From Paracoccaceae bacterium (GTDB lineage: Bacteria; Pseudomonadota; Alphaproteobacteria; Rhodobacterales; Rhodobacteraceae): a stretch of 8,186 nt of DNA. How positions within the stretch are numbered: position 1 is the stretch's first letter; the number at the start of each line of letters is the position of its first letter. The DNA is taken from the NCBI GenBank assembly GCA_003565055.1, contig PXDM01000049.1, forward strand, positions 1-8,186, in the 5' to 3' direction. The position numbers were made by a program, and so were the translations under genes. The notes under the pieces were generated by a model, which saw nothing but the letters and a program-made list of their open reading frames with translations, did not search any database and was not told the DNA's origin. This document shows positions 1 to 5,854 of this stretch, one piece after another.

Positions 1-31
1 AGCCACGCCAGACCGGGCCGCGCGGCTGTGT

Positions 32-58
32 TTGAGTATTTTGGGCAAGAAAATGGGC
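32..58 (+). repeat. Intergenic repeat, copy 1 (TTGAGTATTT element)
   Basis: A 27-nt element begins TTGAGTATTT, has two variable bases, then GGCAAGAAAATG and a short GC-rich tail. A second copy in the opposite orientation lies at 3355-3381 and matches at 24 of 27 positions. This copy sits just past the stop codon of the minus-strand lactonase gene but points the other way. Upstream of it on the plus strand is an imperfect dyad (CAG-a-CCG at 9-15 paired with CGG-CTG at 23-28), so it may mark the 3' end of a plus-strand gene left of the window. Its function is not known to me. Confidence 0.6.
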
Positions 59-64
59 CATGGG

Positions 65-850
65 TTAGGTGAGATTCGCTCGTGCGAAGCGCGTCAGGAG
101 TTCGGCATAGGCTTCGGGCTGTTCGACATGCGGCAGATGGCCCGCGCGGCGGATCAGGGCGAATTCCGCGCCTGCGATCAGATCAATCGTCTCGCGCACC
201 AGATCAGCCGGGGTGGAGCCGTCGCGGTCGCCTGCGATGCCAAGCGTGGGCAGGGTCAGCGCGGCGGTCGTGGTGTAGAAATCCGTCCCGGCAATGGCCG
301 CCGCCCCACCGAGCCAGCCGTCGAGCCGGGCATTGAGGAACATCTCGCGCCAAGGCGCAGTAGCGGGGCTTTCGCGGAAGGCAGGCGTGAACCAGCGTGC
401 CAGCGTCGGCTCCAGCAGCGCCTGCAAGCCCTCCGCGCGGGCGAGGGTTGCGCGGTTTTCCCAGATTTCCTTGGTGGCAATGCGCGCGGCGGTGTTCGAC
501 AAGACCAGCGCGCGGATCAGATCAGGGCGTTTGACGGCAAGCCCCTGCGCCACCATGCCCCCGAGCGACAGCCCGACGAAGAGACAGTCACGCAGCCCGA
601 GATGATCGAGCAGCGCTTCTGTGTCGCGCACGAGCTGGCCCATCGTGTAGGGCGGCGGGGGCACGCTTGAGCCGCCATGCCCGCGCCGGTCATAGCGCAG
701 AATGCGCCAGTCCTCGGGCAGATGCGGCAGGAGCGGATCCCACATCTCGAGCCGCAGCCCGAGCCCGTTGGAGAAGACCACAGGCAACCCGTCCTCCGGG
801 CCGGTAAGCTGGTAATGCAGCGAGATATCGCCAAGATCAGCCTGTGGCAT
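65..850 (-). CDS. pcaD: PcaD-like 3-oxoadipate enol-lactonase (alpha/beta hydrolase)
   Basis: The product is a 261-residue alpha/beta-hydrolase. Visible landmarks are the HGGS turn after the first core strands (residues 58-61), the nucleophile elbow GLSLGG with Ser95, an acid candidate in GDRDGSTP (Asp208 or Asp210) and the catalytic histidine in AGHLPHVEQP (His238). Length and motif spelling fit 3-oxoadipate enol-lactonase, which hydrolyses the enol-lactone to 3-oxoadipate in the beta-ketoadipate pathway. No other pca gene is in the window, so a related esterase or lactonase with another substrate is possible. I chose the ATG at 848-850, which overlaps the end of the upstream dehydratase gene by 14 nt and follows a purine-rich GAGGGAAGGGG stretch. 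An in-frame ATG 16 codons upstream would lie deeper in the dehydratase gene and adds a non-homologous-looking tail. It is the last gene of a four-gene operon. Confidence 0.72.
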   Translation of the reverse strand: MPQADLGDISLHYQLTGPEDGLPVVFSNGLGLRLEMWDPLLPHLPEDWRILRYDRRGHGGSSVPPPPYTMGQLVRDTEALLDHLGLRDCLFVGLSLGGMVAQGLAVKRPDLIRALVLSNTAARIATKEIWENRATLARAEGLQALLEPTLARWFTPAFRESPATAPWREMFLNARLDGWLGGAAAIAGTDFYTTTAALTLPTLGIAGDRDGSTPADLVRETIDLIAGAEFALIRRAGHLPHVEQPEAYAELLTRFARANLT

Positions 851-1832
851 CGGCCCCTTCCCTCTGAAGCGCGCGCTGGAACACGGCACTGTCGACATTC
901 CCGCCCGAGGCGATGACGATCACATCCTCGCCCGCGATCTGGTCGGGCTGAAACAGCGCAGCGGCGAGCGCCACCGCGCCGCCGGGTTCCAGCACCAGCT
1001 TCAGCCGCGCGAAGGCCTGTCCCATCGCACGCAGCGTGTCCGTGTCGGGCACGACCAGCCCCGGCCCGCAGAGCCGCTTCAGGATCGGCCAGGTCAGCCG
1101 CCCCGGCGCAGGTGTGACAATCGCATCGCAGAGCCCCGCGCGCGTGGGATTGGTCACGACCGCACCCGCGCGCAGCGAGGCGGCCACATCGTCGAAGCCC
1201 TCGGGCTCGACTGTGCGGACCTGCATCTGCGGCGCCTCGGCCTCGAGCGCCAGCGCGATGCCTGCGCTCAGCCCGCCACCGCCGCAACAGACCAGCACTT
1301 GCGCATTGCTCAGACCCAGCGCATGCGCATCCTGTGCAATTTCAAGCCCGGTCGTGCCCTGCCCTGCGATAACCTGTCTGTGGTCAAAAGGCGGGATCAA
1401 TATGAGTCCACGCTCTGCCGCAACCCGCGTCGCAATGGCATCGCGGTCTTCGCGCGCGCGATCATACAGCACGACCTCAGCGCCCAGCGCACGCGTATTC
1501 GCGATCTTGATGGTCGGTGCGTCGCGCGGCATCACGATGACGGCCTCTAGACCGCGCATTCGAGCAGCCAGCGCCACGCCTTGCGCGTGATTGCCTGACG
1601 AGCAGGCGATGACCCCGCGCGCGCCCTCTGGCAGGGCCGTGAGCGCCGACCATGCGCCGCGAAACTTGAAGCTGCCGGTATGTTGCAGGCACTCCGCCTT
1701 GACCCAGACCCGCCGCCCTGCGATCGCGTCGAGGAAAGGCGAGGTCAAAAGCGGCGTGCGGCGCGCATGGCCCGCGAGCCGTGCCTGTGCCGCGCGGATG
1801 TCGTTGATCGCTACAGGCATGTCCCCAGCCAT
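837..1832 (-). CDS. PLP-dependent threonine/serine dehydratase family protein
   Basis: The product is a 331-residue fold-type II PLP enzyme. Residue landmarks are the Schiff-base lysine in TGSFKFRGA (Lys56), the substrate-carboxylate loop SSGNHAQG (78-85), the glycine-rich phosphate-binding loop CGGGGLSAG (183-191), EPGGA (282-286) and SGGN (309-312), whose serine normally contacts the pyridine nitrogen. The family eliminates water from threonine or serine to give a 2-oxo acid and ammonia. Close relatives act on 3-hydroxyaspartate or have roles in ectoine catabolism, so the substrate is open. There is no C-terminal ACT domain, so allosteric isoleucine control as in biosynthetic IlvA is not expected; the size is that of catabolic TdcB-type enzymes. 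An alternative ATG four codons later (1818-1820) has a GGGGA just upstream but very close. The gene overlaps both the upstream hydrolase and the downstream lactonase. Confidence 0.85.
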   Translation of the reverse strand: MAGDMPVAINDIRAAQARLAGHARRTPLLTSPFLDAIAGRRVWVKAECLQHTGSFKFRGAWSALTALPEGARGVIACSSGNHAQGVALAARMRGLEAVIVMPRDAPTIKIANTRALGAEVVLYDRAREDRDAIATRVAAERGLILIPPFDHRQVIAGQGTTGLEIAQDAHALGLSNAQVLVCCGGGGLSAGIALALEAEAPQMQVRTVEPEGFDDVAASLRAGAVVTNPTRAGLCDAIVTPAPGRLTWPILKRLCGPGLVVPDTDTLRAMGQAFARLKLVLEPGGAVALAAALFQPDQIAGEDVIVIASGGNVDSAVFQRALQREGADATG

Positions 1833-2632
1833 TCATGGATCAGCGCGACCGATTCGCGCTCATCTAGGAAGGGAATATGCCCACGCCCCGGCACTTCGGC
1901 GAAAAGCATGTCAGGGCGGCGTGCCTGCATCTCGGCGGCCGTGGCGGCGCTGAGCAGGTTCGATGTCGCCCCCCGGATCAGCGCCAGCGGCAGACCCGCA
2001 CAGGCATCGAACATCGGCCAGAGATCGCCCCCGCCCCCGGTCATCGCGCTCTGGAACGCCTCGCGCAGCGCAGGGTCGTAATTGAGTTGCAAGCCCTGAT
2101 CGGTGGCGATGAAATGACGCCGCGCCTCTTCCAGCCAGCGGCCCTCGGGCACGCCACTGAACTCGGGATTCGCGCGCTCCAGCGCGAGGGCCGCCTGCGC
2201 GTGGGTCCGGGCGGCTGGGTTACGCCCGATATAGTCGCTGATCCGCGCCAGTCCCTCGGCCTCGATCACTGGACCCACGTCATTGAGGCAAATCCCCCGC
2301 ATCCGGTCACGCGCGACCACAGCCAGATACATGCCGATGATGCCCCCGCGCGATGTGCCAAGGATCGCCGCCTGATCAAGCCCCAGATGATCCATCAGCG
2401 CGATCACATCCGCGCCTTCCTGCACCACTGTATAGCTCTGCGCGCCAGTCCAGTCCGACTGACCGCGCCCCCGGTAATCAGGGCGTATCAAGCGCAGCGC
2501 GGGCAGATGCGGGACGAGATAGTCGAAATCCGTGCCATTGCGCGTCAGCCCCGGCAGGCAGATCAGCGCGCGGCCATGACCTTCGTCGCGAAAGAACAGA
2601 TCAGCACCGTCAGACGTGGTGAAACGTGGCAT
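1811..2632 (-). CDS. Alpha/beta hydrolase with Asn at the probable catalytic-acid position
   Basis: The product is a 273-residue alpha/beta-hydrolase of unknown substrate. The N-terminal part carries the oxyanion segment LPGLTRNGTDF (26-36), then DYRGRGQS (52-59), the nucleophile elbow GTSRGG (Ser94) and GRGHIPFLDE with the catalytic histidine (His252). The segment after the expected sixth strand reads RGATSNLLS (220-228). Relatives I know usually have SDLLS or similar here, with Asp as the triad acid, so Asn225 is unexpected; another acid could substitute. The ATG at 2630-2632 was chosen because it lies one base after the stop of the dehalogenase gene and follows a GGGAG Shine-Dalgarno. A 22-residue upstream in-frame extension would lie within the dehalogenase gene. 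Its 3' end overlaps the dehydratase start, which suggests translational coupling. Confidence 0.85.
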   Translation of the reverse strand: MPRFTTSDGADLFFRDEGHGRALICLPGLTRNGTDFDYLVPHLPALRLIRPDYRGRGQSDWTGAQSYTVVQEGADVIALMDHLGLDQAAILGTSRGGIIGMYLAVVARDRMRGICLNDVGPVIEAEGLARISDYIGRNPAARTHAQAALALERANPEFSGVPEGRWLEEARRHFIATDQGLQLNYDPALREAFQSAMTGGGGDLWPMFDACAGLPLALIRGATSNLLSAATAAEMQARRPDMLFAEVPGRGHIPFLDERESVALIHEWLGTCL

Positions 2633-2633
2633 C

Positions 2634-3299
2634 TCAAAGCTCCCTGATAAAGCGCGGCAGGTCTTGCATGCTGCGCATCTCGGCCTCGGGCGCGCCATGA
2701 AGGTGGTCCATCGGCAGGCCCGCGCGGTTCAGCCAGAGCGTGCGGAACCCGTAAGCCGCGCCCGCGCAGATATCCCAGCCATTTGCAGACACGAAGAGCA
2801 CCTCACCCGGCGCAGTCCCGAAATGCTGGCCGACCAGATCATAGACCGCGCGGGCCGGCTTGTAGACTTCGACCTCATCGACGGAGAGCAGCGCCGCGAA
2901 TTGGCCCTCAAGCCGCGCGGCGCGCACGGCCTCTTCCAGCATCGGACGGCTTCCATTCGACAGGATCGCAAGCGGCATACCCTGTTCGCACAGTTGCGCC
3001 AAAACCTGCGGCACTTCCCCAAAGACGCCTAACCTGCGGTAAAGTGCCAGCAGCTCCGCGCGCAGGCCCTCAGCCGCCAGCCCCTGCGCCTCCAGCGCCC
3101 AATCGAGCGCATCCTGAGTGATCTGCCAGAAATCGACATGCGCGCCCGCGACCGAGCGCAGCCATGTATATTCCAACTGCTTGCGCCGCCAGTCTGCCGA
3201 CAGGCGCGGCCAGTTCTCGGGCGCAATGCCGCTTTCGCGCGCGGCAGCATCCACGTCAAACAGCGTCCCGTAAGCGTCGAACACACATAGCCGGATCAT
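2634..3299 (-). CDS. Haloacid dehalogenase, type II ((S)-2-haloacid dehalogenase family)
   Basis: The product is a 221-residue HAD-superfamily hydrolase of the L-2-haloacid dehalogenase subfamily. Family members replace the halogen of short (S)-2-halo acids with hydroxyl through an aspartyl-ester intermediate. The nucleophile is Asp8 in FDAYGTLFDV, with Tyr10 and Thr12 alongside. Arg39 in the WRRKQLEYTWLRS segment matches the halide/substrate-binding arginine. Ser114-Asn115 in SNGS, Lys147, Tyr153, and Ser171/Asn173/Asp176 in SANGWDICAG complete the set known from L-DEX YL (Asp10, Thr14, Arg41, Ser118, Lys151, Tyr157, Ser175, Asn177, Asp180). All catalytic positions appear present, so a dehalogenase fits well, although many environmental homologues are untested. 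The ATG at 3297-3299 follows a strong AAGGAGG Shine-Dalgarno and gives the normal family N-terminus. It is the first gene of the four-gene operon. Confidence 0.9.
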   Translation of the reverse strand: MIRLCVFDAYGTLFDVDAAARESGIAPENWPRLSADWRRKQLEYTWLRSVAGAHVDFWQITQDALDWALEAQGLAAEGLRAELLALYRRLGVFGEVPQVLAQLCEQGMPLAILSNGSRPMLEEAVRAARLEGQFAALLSVDEVEVYKPARAVYDLVGQHFGTAPGEVLFVSANGWDICAGAAYGFRTLWLNRAGLPMDHLHGAPEAEMRSMQDLPRFIREL

Positions 3300-3338
3300 G
3301 CCGCCTCCTTTTCGCGCGCAGACTGGCACGGCCATGGG

Positions 3339-3356
3339 GCAAGGAAAAGACCTTGC
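3339..3356. other. Stem-loop between hisD and the dehalogenase gene
   Basis: A perfect 6-bp inverted repeat, GCAAGG and CCTTGC, is separated by 6 nt and directly abuts repeat copy 2. On the minus strand no T-tract follows, so it is not a classical intrinsic terminator for hisD. On the plus strand it is followed by TCATTTTCTT, but no plus-strand gene leads into it. It may be part of a compound 3'-end structure together with the neighbouring dyad at 3384-3396. Confidence 0.4.
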
Positions 3357-3381
3357 TCATTTTCTTGCCAGAAATACTCAA
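3355..3381 (-). repeat. Intergenic repeat, copy 2 (TTGAGTATTT element)
   Basis: This is the minus-strand copy of the 27-nt element also found at 32-58, with 24 of 27 identical positions. It lies in sense orientation 26 nt after the hisD stop codon and directly after a small dyad (3384-3396). The arrangement of dyad followed by TTGAGTATTT is similar in both copies, which suggests an element tied to transcript 3' ends. Confidence 0.6.
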
Positions 3382-3383
3382 GA

Positions 3384-3396
3384 CATCGTCACGATG
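3384..3396 (-). terminator. Possible weak terminator hairpin after hisD
   Basis: CATCG and CGATG form a 5-bp stem with a 3-nt loop 11 nt after the hisD stop. On the minus strand the stem is followed by TCTTGAGTATTTCT, which is T-rich but interrupted. The stem is short and the tract imperfect, so termination is only a possibility; the downstream operon has its own strong Shine-Dalgarno but no clear promoter that I can see. Confidence 0.3.
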
Positions 3397-3407
3397 CAGC
3401 GCCCCGA

Positions 3408-4709
3408 TCAGCGGTTCAGGCGCTCCAGCCGTGCGCGCACACTCAGGCCATGCGCCTCGAGGCTCTCGGACATCGCCAGCCGTTCCGCGGCAGGCCCGAT
3501 CGCCGCCAGCGCCTCCGGCGTCATCCGCGCCAGCGTCGTGCGTTTCATGAAATCGAGCACCGACAGGCCCGAGGAAAACCGCGACGAACGCGCTGTCGGC
3601 AACACATGGTTCGGCCCGCCGATGTAATCGCCAATCGCCTCGGGCGTCCAATGGCCCAGAAACACTGCCCCGGCATGTTTGATCTGGCCCAGAAGCGCCT
3701 CAGAATCGGCTACGCAGAGTTCCAGATGCTCGGGCGCGATGCGGTCGGACAGCCGCGCCGCTTCACCGAGATCACGAACGGTGATCACCGCGCCGTAGTC
3801 GCGCCAGCTTGCGCCTGCGATGGCGCGGCGCTCCAGCGTCTCCAGCCGTTTCTCCACAGCATCGGCCACAGCGCGGCCAAACTCCGCGTCCGTCGTAATC
3901 AGAATCGACTGCGCACTTTCGTCATGCTCGGCCTGCGACAAGAGATCGAGCGCGATCCAGTCAGGGTCATTCTCGCCATCCGCAATCACGAGGATCTCGG
4001 ACGGGCCCGCGATCATGTCGATGCCCACACGCCCGAAGACCCGGCGCTTGGCGGCGGCGACATAGGCGTTGCCCGGCCCGGTGATCTTGTCCACCGGCGC
4101 GATGGTTTCTGTCCCATAAGCCAGCGCCGCAATCGCCTGCGCGCCGCCGATGCGGTAGATCGTCTCGACCCCCGACAGACGCGCGGCCAACAACACAAGC
4201 GGGTTGACCTGCCCGCCCGGCGTGGGCGCGCAGATCACCAGCCGCTCGACCCCCGCAACCTGCGCCGGGATCGCGTTCATCAGAACCGAGGAGGGGTAGC
4301 TCGCAAGCCCGCCCGGCACATAGAGCCCCGCCGCGCTGACCGGACCCCAGCGCCAGCCCAGTTCGGCCCCGCTCGGGTCGGTCCAGCGCGCGTCCTCTGG
4401 CCGCTGGCGTTCGTGATAGGCACGGATGCGCGTAGCGGCGAGTTCCAGCGCCGCGCGGTCCTCTGGCGCAACAGCATCGCAGGCCGCGTCGATCTCCGCG
4501 CGGCTGAAGGCAAGACGGTCGGGCGTCAGTTCCAGCCGGTCAAAACGCGCGGTCAGCTCGATCAGCGCCGCATCGCCGCGCGCGCGGAGATCGGCGATGA
4601 TCGCGGCCACTGTGTCATCGACATCAACCGCTTCTTCGCGTTTGGCGCTCAGAAGCTGGGCGAAATCCTGCTCGAAATCCGGGCTGGTGCTGTCGAGAAA
4701 CCGGGGCAT
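3408..4709 (-). CDS. hisD: Histidinol dehydrogenase
   Basis: The product is a 433-residue, full-length histidinol dehydrogenase. It oxidises L-histidinol to L-histidine in two NAD-dependent steps, the end of histidine synthesis, as a zinc-dependent cytosolic dimer. The zinc ligands are visible at Gln259 and His262 (LLSQAEHDES), Asp361 (EAIGDYIGGPNHVLPT) and His420 (SLEAHGLSV). The catalytic pair Glu327-His328 is in APEHLEL. Numbering is within one residue of the E. coli enzyme. Other family segments include GLYVPGG (128-134) and KITGPGNAYVAAAKR (208-222). The ATG at 4707-4709 follows an AGGAT Shine-Dalgarno. The gene stands apart from other his genes, as is common in Rhodobacterales. It is preceded by an 85-nt gap holding a strong dyad and a possible promoter. 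Confidence 0.97.
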   Translation of the reverse strand: MPRFLDSTSPDFEQDFAQLLSAKREEAVDVDDTVAAIIADLRARGDAALIELTARFDRLELTPDRLAFSRAEIDAACDAVAPEDRAALELAATRIRAYHERQRPEDARWTDPSGAELGWRWGPVSAAGLYVPGGLASYPSSVLMNAIPAQVAGVERLVICAPTPGGQVNPLVLLAARLSGVETIYRIGGAQAIAALAYGTETIAPVDKITGPGNAYVAAAKRRVFGRVGIDMIAGPSEILVIADGENDPDWIALDLLSQAEHDESAQSILITTDAEFGRAVADAVEKRLETLERRAIAGASWRDYGAVITVRDLGEAARLSDRIAPEHLELCVADSEALLGQIKHAGAVFLGHWTPEAIGDYIGGPNHVLPTARSSRFSSGLSVLDFMKRTTLARMTPEALAAIGPAAERLAMSESLEAHGLSVRARLERLNR

Positions 4710-4728
4710 GGCGTGATCATCCTAACTG

Positions 4729-4767
4729 CTGCGCGCCAGACCTAGCCCGGCGCGCAGGCAGGCTCAA
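4729..4767 (-). promoter_or_regulatory. Perfect 9-bp dyad around a possible hisD promoter
   Basis: CTGCGCGCC (4729-4737) and GGCGCGCAG (4749-4757) form a perfect inverted repeat with an 11-nt centre. On the minus strand, TTGAGC (4767-4762) and TAGGTC (4744-4739) are 17 nt apart and could be -35 and -10 elements; the -10 match to TATAAT is poor. The candidate -10 falls inside the dyad centre, as expected for a repressor operator. As RNA the dyad forms a hairpin 5 nt before the hisD Shine-Dalgarno region. No T-tract follows on either strand, so it is unlikely to be an intrinsic terminator. Confidence 0.4.
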
Positions 4768-4794
4768 GGGCCGCTGCGCGGTTTCTCGCGACAC

Positions 4795-4986
4795 TTAGCG
4801 CGGGGCCGTCAGAACGAATGTCAGCCGCCCGCTACCGGGGCGCGTCTGGGTGCTGACCGGGCCAGAAGCCACGGTGCGGCTCGGCGCGCTGACGCCGGGG
4901 GTCACGGATTTCGCCCCCGCAAAGGCCGCCGTCGTCGAGACCAGCGCGGCAATCCCCGCCGCAACCATCAGTTTGGAAAAACGCAT
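4795..4986 (-). CDS. Small exported protein of unknown function (63 aa)
   Basis: The product starts with a clear Sec signal peptide: a charged MRFSK start, a hydrophobic core to about residue 20, and an AFA/G cleavage site after Ala23. This leaves a mature peptide of about 40 residues rich in Ser, Thr, Pro, Val and Arg with no cysteine. It ends in a short hydrophobic patch (LTFVLTAP). I do not recognise a family. The ATG follows a GAGGAG Shine-Dalgarno that is made of the final codons of the upstream beta-barrel-like gene, with only 4 nt between stop and start, so the two are almost certainly co-transcribed and probably translationally coupled. The location should be periplasmic or extracellular; a role together with the upstream envelope protein is inference. 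Confidence 0.75.
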   Translation of the reverse strand: MRFSKLMVAAGIAALVSTTAAFAGAKSVTPGVSAPSRTVASGPVSTQTRPGSGRLTFVLTAPR

Positions 4987-4990
4987 ATTC

Positions 4991-5755
4991 TCATCTCCTC
5001 AGGGTAAAGTTGCGCCCGATATCGACGGCCAGCATGTCGGTTTTGCTGCTCCAGTCCCGGCTCAGGCCCGCCGAAAGCGTAAAGCCCTGCAGGATCGCAG
5101 GGGCAGTTGTCAGTCCAAGCGTCGTGCGGCTGCCCATCTGCGCGACACTCAGCGAACTCCTCTCAGTGACCCCGACCCCCAGACCGAAGACACCGACGAT
5201 GCGTCTGTCGAAGCGGGTATTATTGGCCACACCCAGCGTCACCAGCCCCAGATTTTCGCCAAATCCCGTCATGTAGGAGGCGAGCAGATTGCCGCTCGGG
5301 CGCATTTCGCGCCCCTCGCCCCAACGCCCGACATAATCGAGATTGGCGGCCACGGCATAAACGCCGCGATCATCGCGCTGAAAGAGCTTGTAGGCGCCCC
5401 AGGACAGATAGCCGGAGCGGCCATAGCGCCGCGTCGAGGTGATGGTCGCGCCGATATGATAGCCGATCCCGTCCACCGGATCGCCGAAGCCGTAGGTGAC
5501 CGCACTGGAGCCGTCGAAGCGCGTCGGCGCAAGGCCGCGACGGTTGCGTGTGGAATAGCTGCCCGATTGCGAGATTGCCAAAACCCCGTCGGGCAGGCCA
5601 AAAGCTGTCGGTGCGCCGGGCGTGGCCACAAGCTGCGCCTGCGCGGGCGCGCTCATCCATAGGGTGAAGAAAGCAGCATAAGCCATTGACAACAGAGCAA
5701 TCTTACGCGCGCCAGTCGTTTTCTGATGCTTGCCGCCACGACACCATACCCGCAT
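4991..5755 (-). CDS. Predicted outer-membrane beta-barrel-like protein, unknown function
   Basis: The product is 254 residues with a signal peptide: a long basic n-region (residues 1-18), a hydrophobic stretch about 19-34 and an AQA/Q cleavage site near residue 40. The mature part has alternating small/aromatic and polar residues with many Gly, Tyr, Ser and Thr, as in YHIGATITSTRRYG, GYLSWGAYKLF and VGVFGLGVGVTERS, the pattern of amphipathic transmembrane beta-strands. No helical membrane segment is seen after the signal. The final strand (DMLAVDIGRNFTL) is extended by Arg-Arg instead of ending in an aromatic residue; the AGG AGA codons for these double as the next gene's Shine-Dalgarno. I do not recognise a family. 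The ATG at 5753-5755 is preceded by GAGG at 7-nt spacing within a hairpin. A later in-frame Met24 would give a signal without a basic n-region. Confidence 0.75.
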   Translation of the reverse strand: MRVWCRGGKHQKTTGARKIALLSMAYAAFFTLWMSAPAQAQLVATPGAPTAFGLPDGVLAISQSGSYSTRNRRGLAPTRFDGSSAVTYGFGDPVDGIGYHIGATITSTRRYGRSGYLSWGAYKLFQRDDRGVYAVAANLDYVGRWGEGREMRPSGNLLASYMTGFGENLGLVTLGVANNTRFDRRIVGVFGLGVGVTERSSLSVAQMGSRTTLGLTTAPAILQGFTLSAGLSRDWSSKTDMLAVDIGRNFTLRR

Positions 5756-5758
5756 CTG

Positions 5759-5801
5759 AACACCTCACACACCAACCGTCTGGTTAGTTTAATGAGGTGT
5801 T
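5759..5801 (-). promoter_or_regulatory. Nested leader hairpin that hides the Shine-Dalgarno
   Basis: The 43 nt just before the beta-barrel gene form a two-tier hairpin on the transcribed strand. The outer stem is nine perfect pairs (AACACCUCA at 5801-5793 with UGAGGUGUU at 5767-5759). Then come a small internal loop (UUAA opposite GUG) and an inner 7-bp stem (ACUAACC 5788-5782 with GGUUGGU 5777-5771, one U-G pair) closed by an AGAC loop. The GAGG of the Shine-Dalgarno (5766-5763) lies wholly in the 3' arm of the outer stem, 7 nt from the ATG. This could act as a translational switch such as an RNA thermometer, or as an sRNA or protein target. The same dyad could instead be a DNA operator. The pairing is seen in the sequence; the function is inferred. 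Confidence 0.55.
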
Positions 5802-5854
5802 AAGACGCGTGACTCAATCAAATTTGAATCAATTGGTTAATGTCTGGGGCGCGC
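5802..5854 (-). promoter_or_regulatory. AT-rich probable promoter region of the envelope gene pair
   Basis: This intergenic stretch between the DUF2948 stop and the leader hairpin is clearly AT-richer than its surroundings. It contains two TTGATT motifs in tandem on the minus strand and the 10-bp palindrome TCAAATTTGA (5818-5827). It holds no GC-rich hairpin with a T-tract, so read-through from murA-DUF2948 is possible. I could not assign a convincing -35/-10 pair; promoter activity is inferred from composition and position. Confidence 0.3.

Noticed and set aside
517..1287. Minus-strand open frame of 256 codons overlapping the dehydratase and lactonase genes
   Set aside because: It runs in another frame of two well-supported genes and is very Arg/Ala-rich without family motifs.
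1877..2647. Plus-strand open frame of 256 codons opposite the alpha/beta hydrolase
   Set aside because: It is an antisense shadow; the minus-strand product has a serine-hydrolase elbow, a catalytic histidine and a good start.
3450..4745. Long plus-strand open frame (431 codons) opposite hisD
   Set aside because: It is the antisense shadow of a complete hisD; no recognisable domain and biased Arg-rich composition.
4771..4781. Small hairpin CCGC-TGC-GCGG followed by TTTC on the plus strand
   Set aside because: The 4-bp stem is too short and no plus-strand gene ends here, so a terminator call is not supported.
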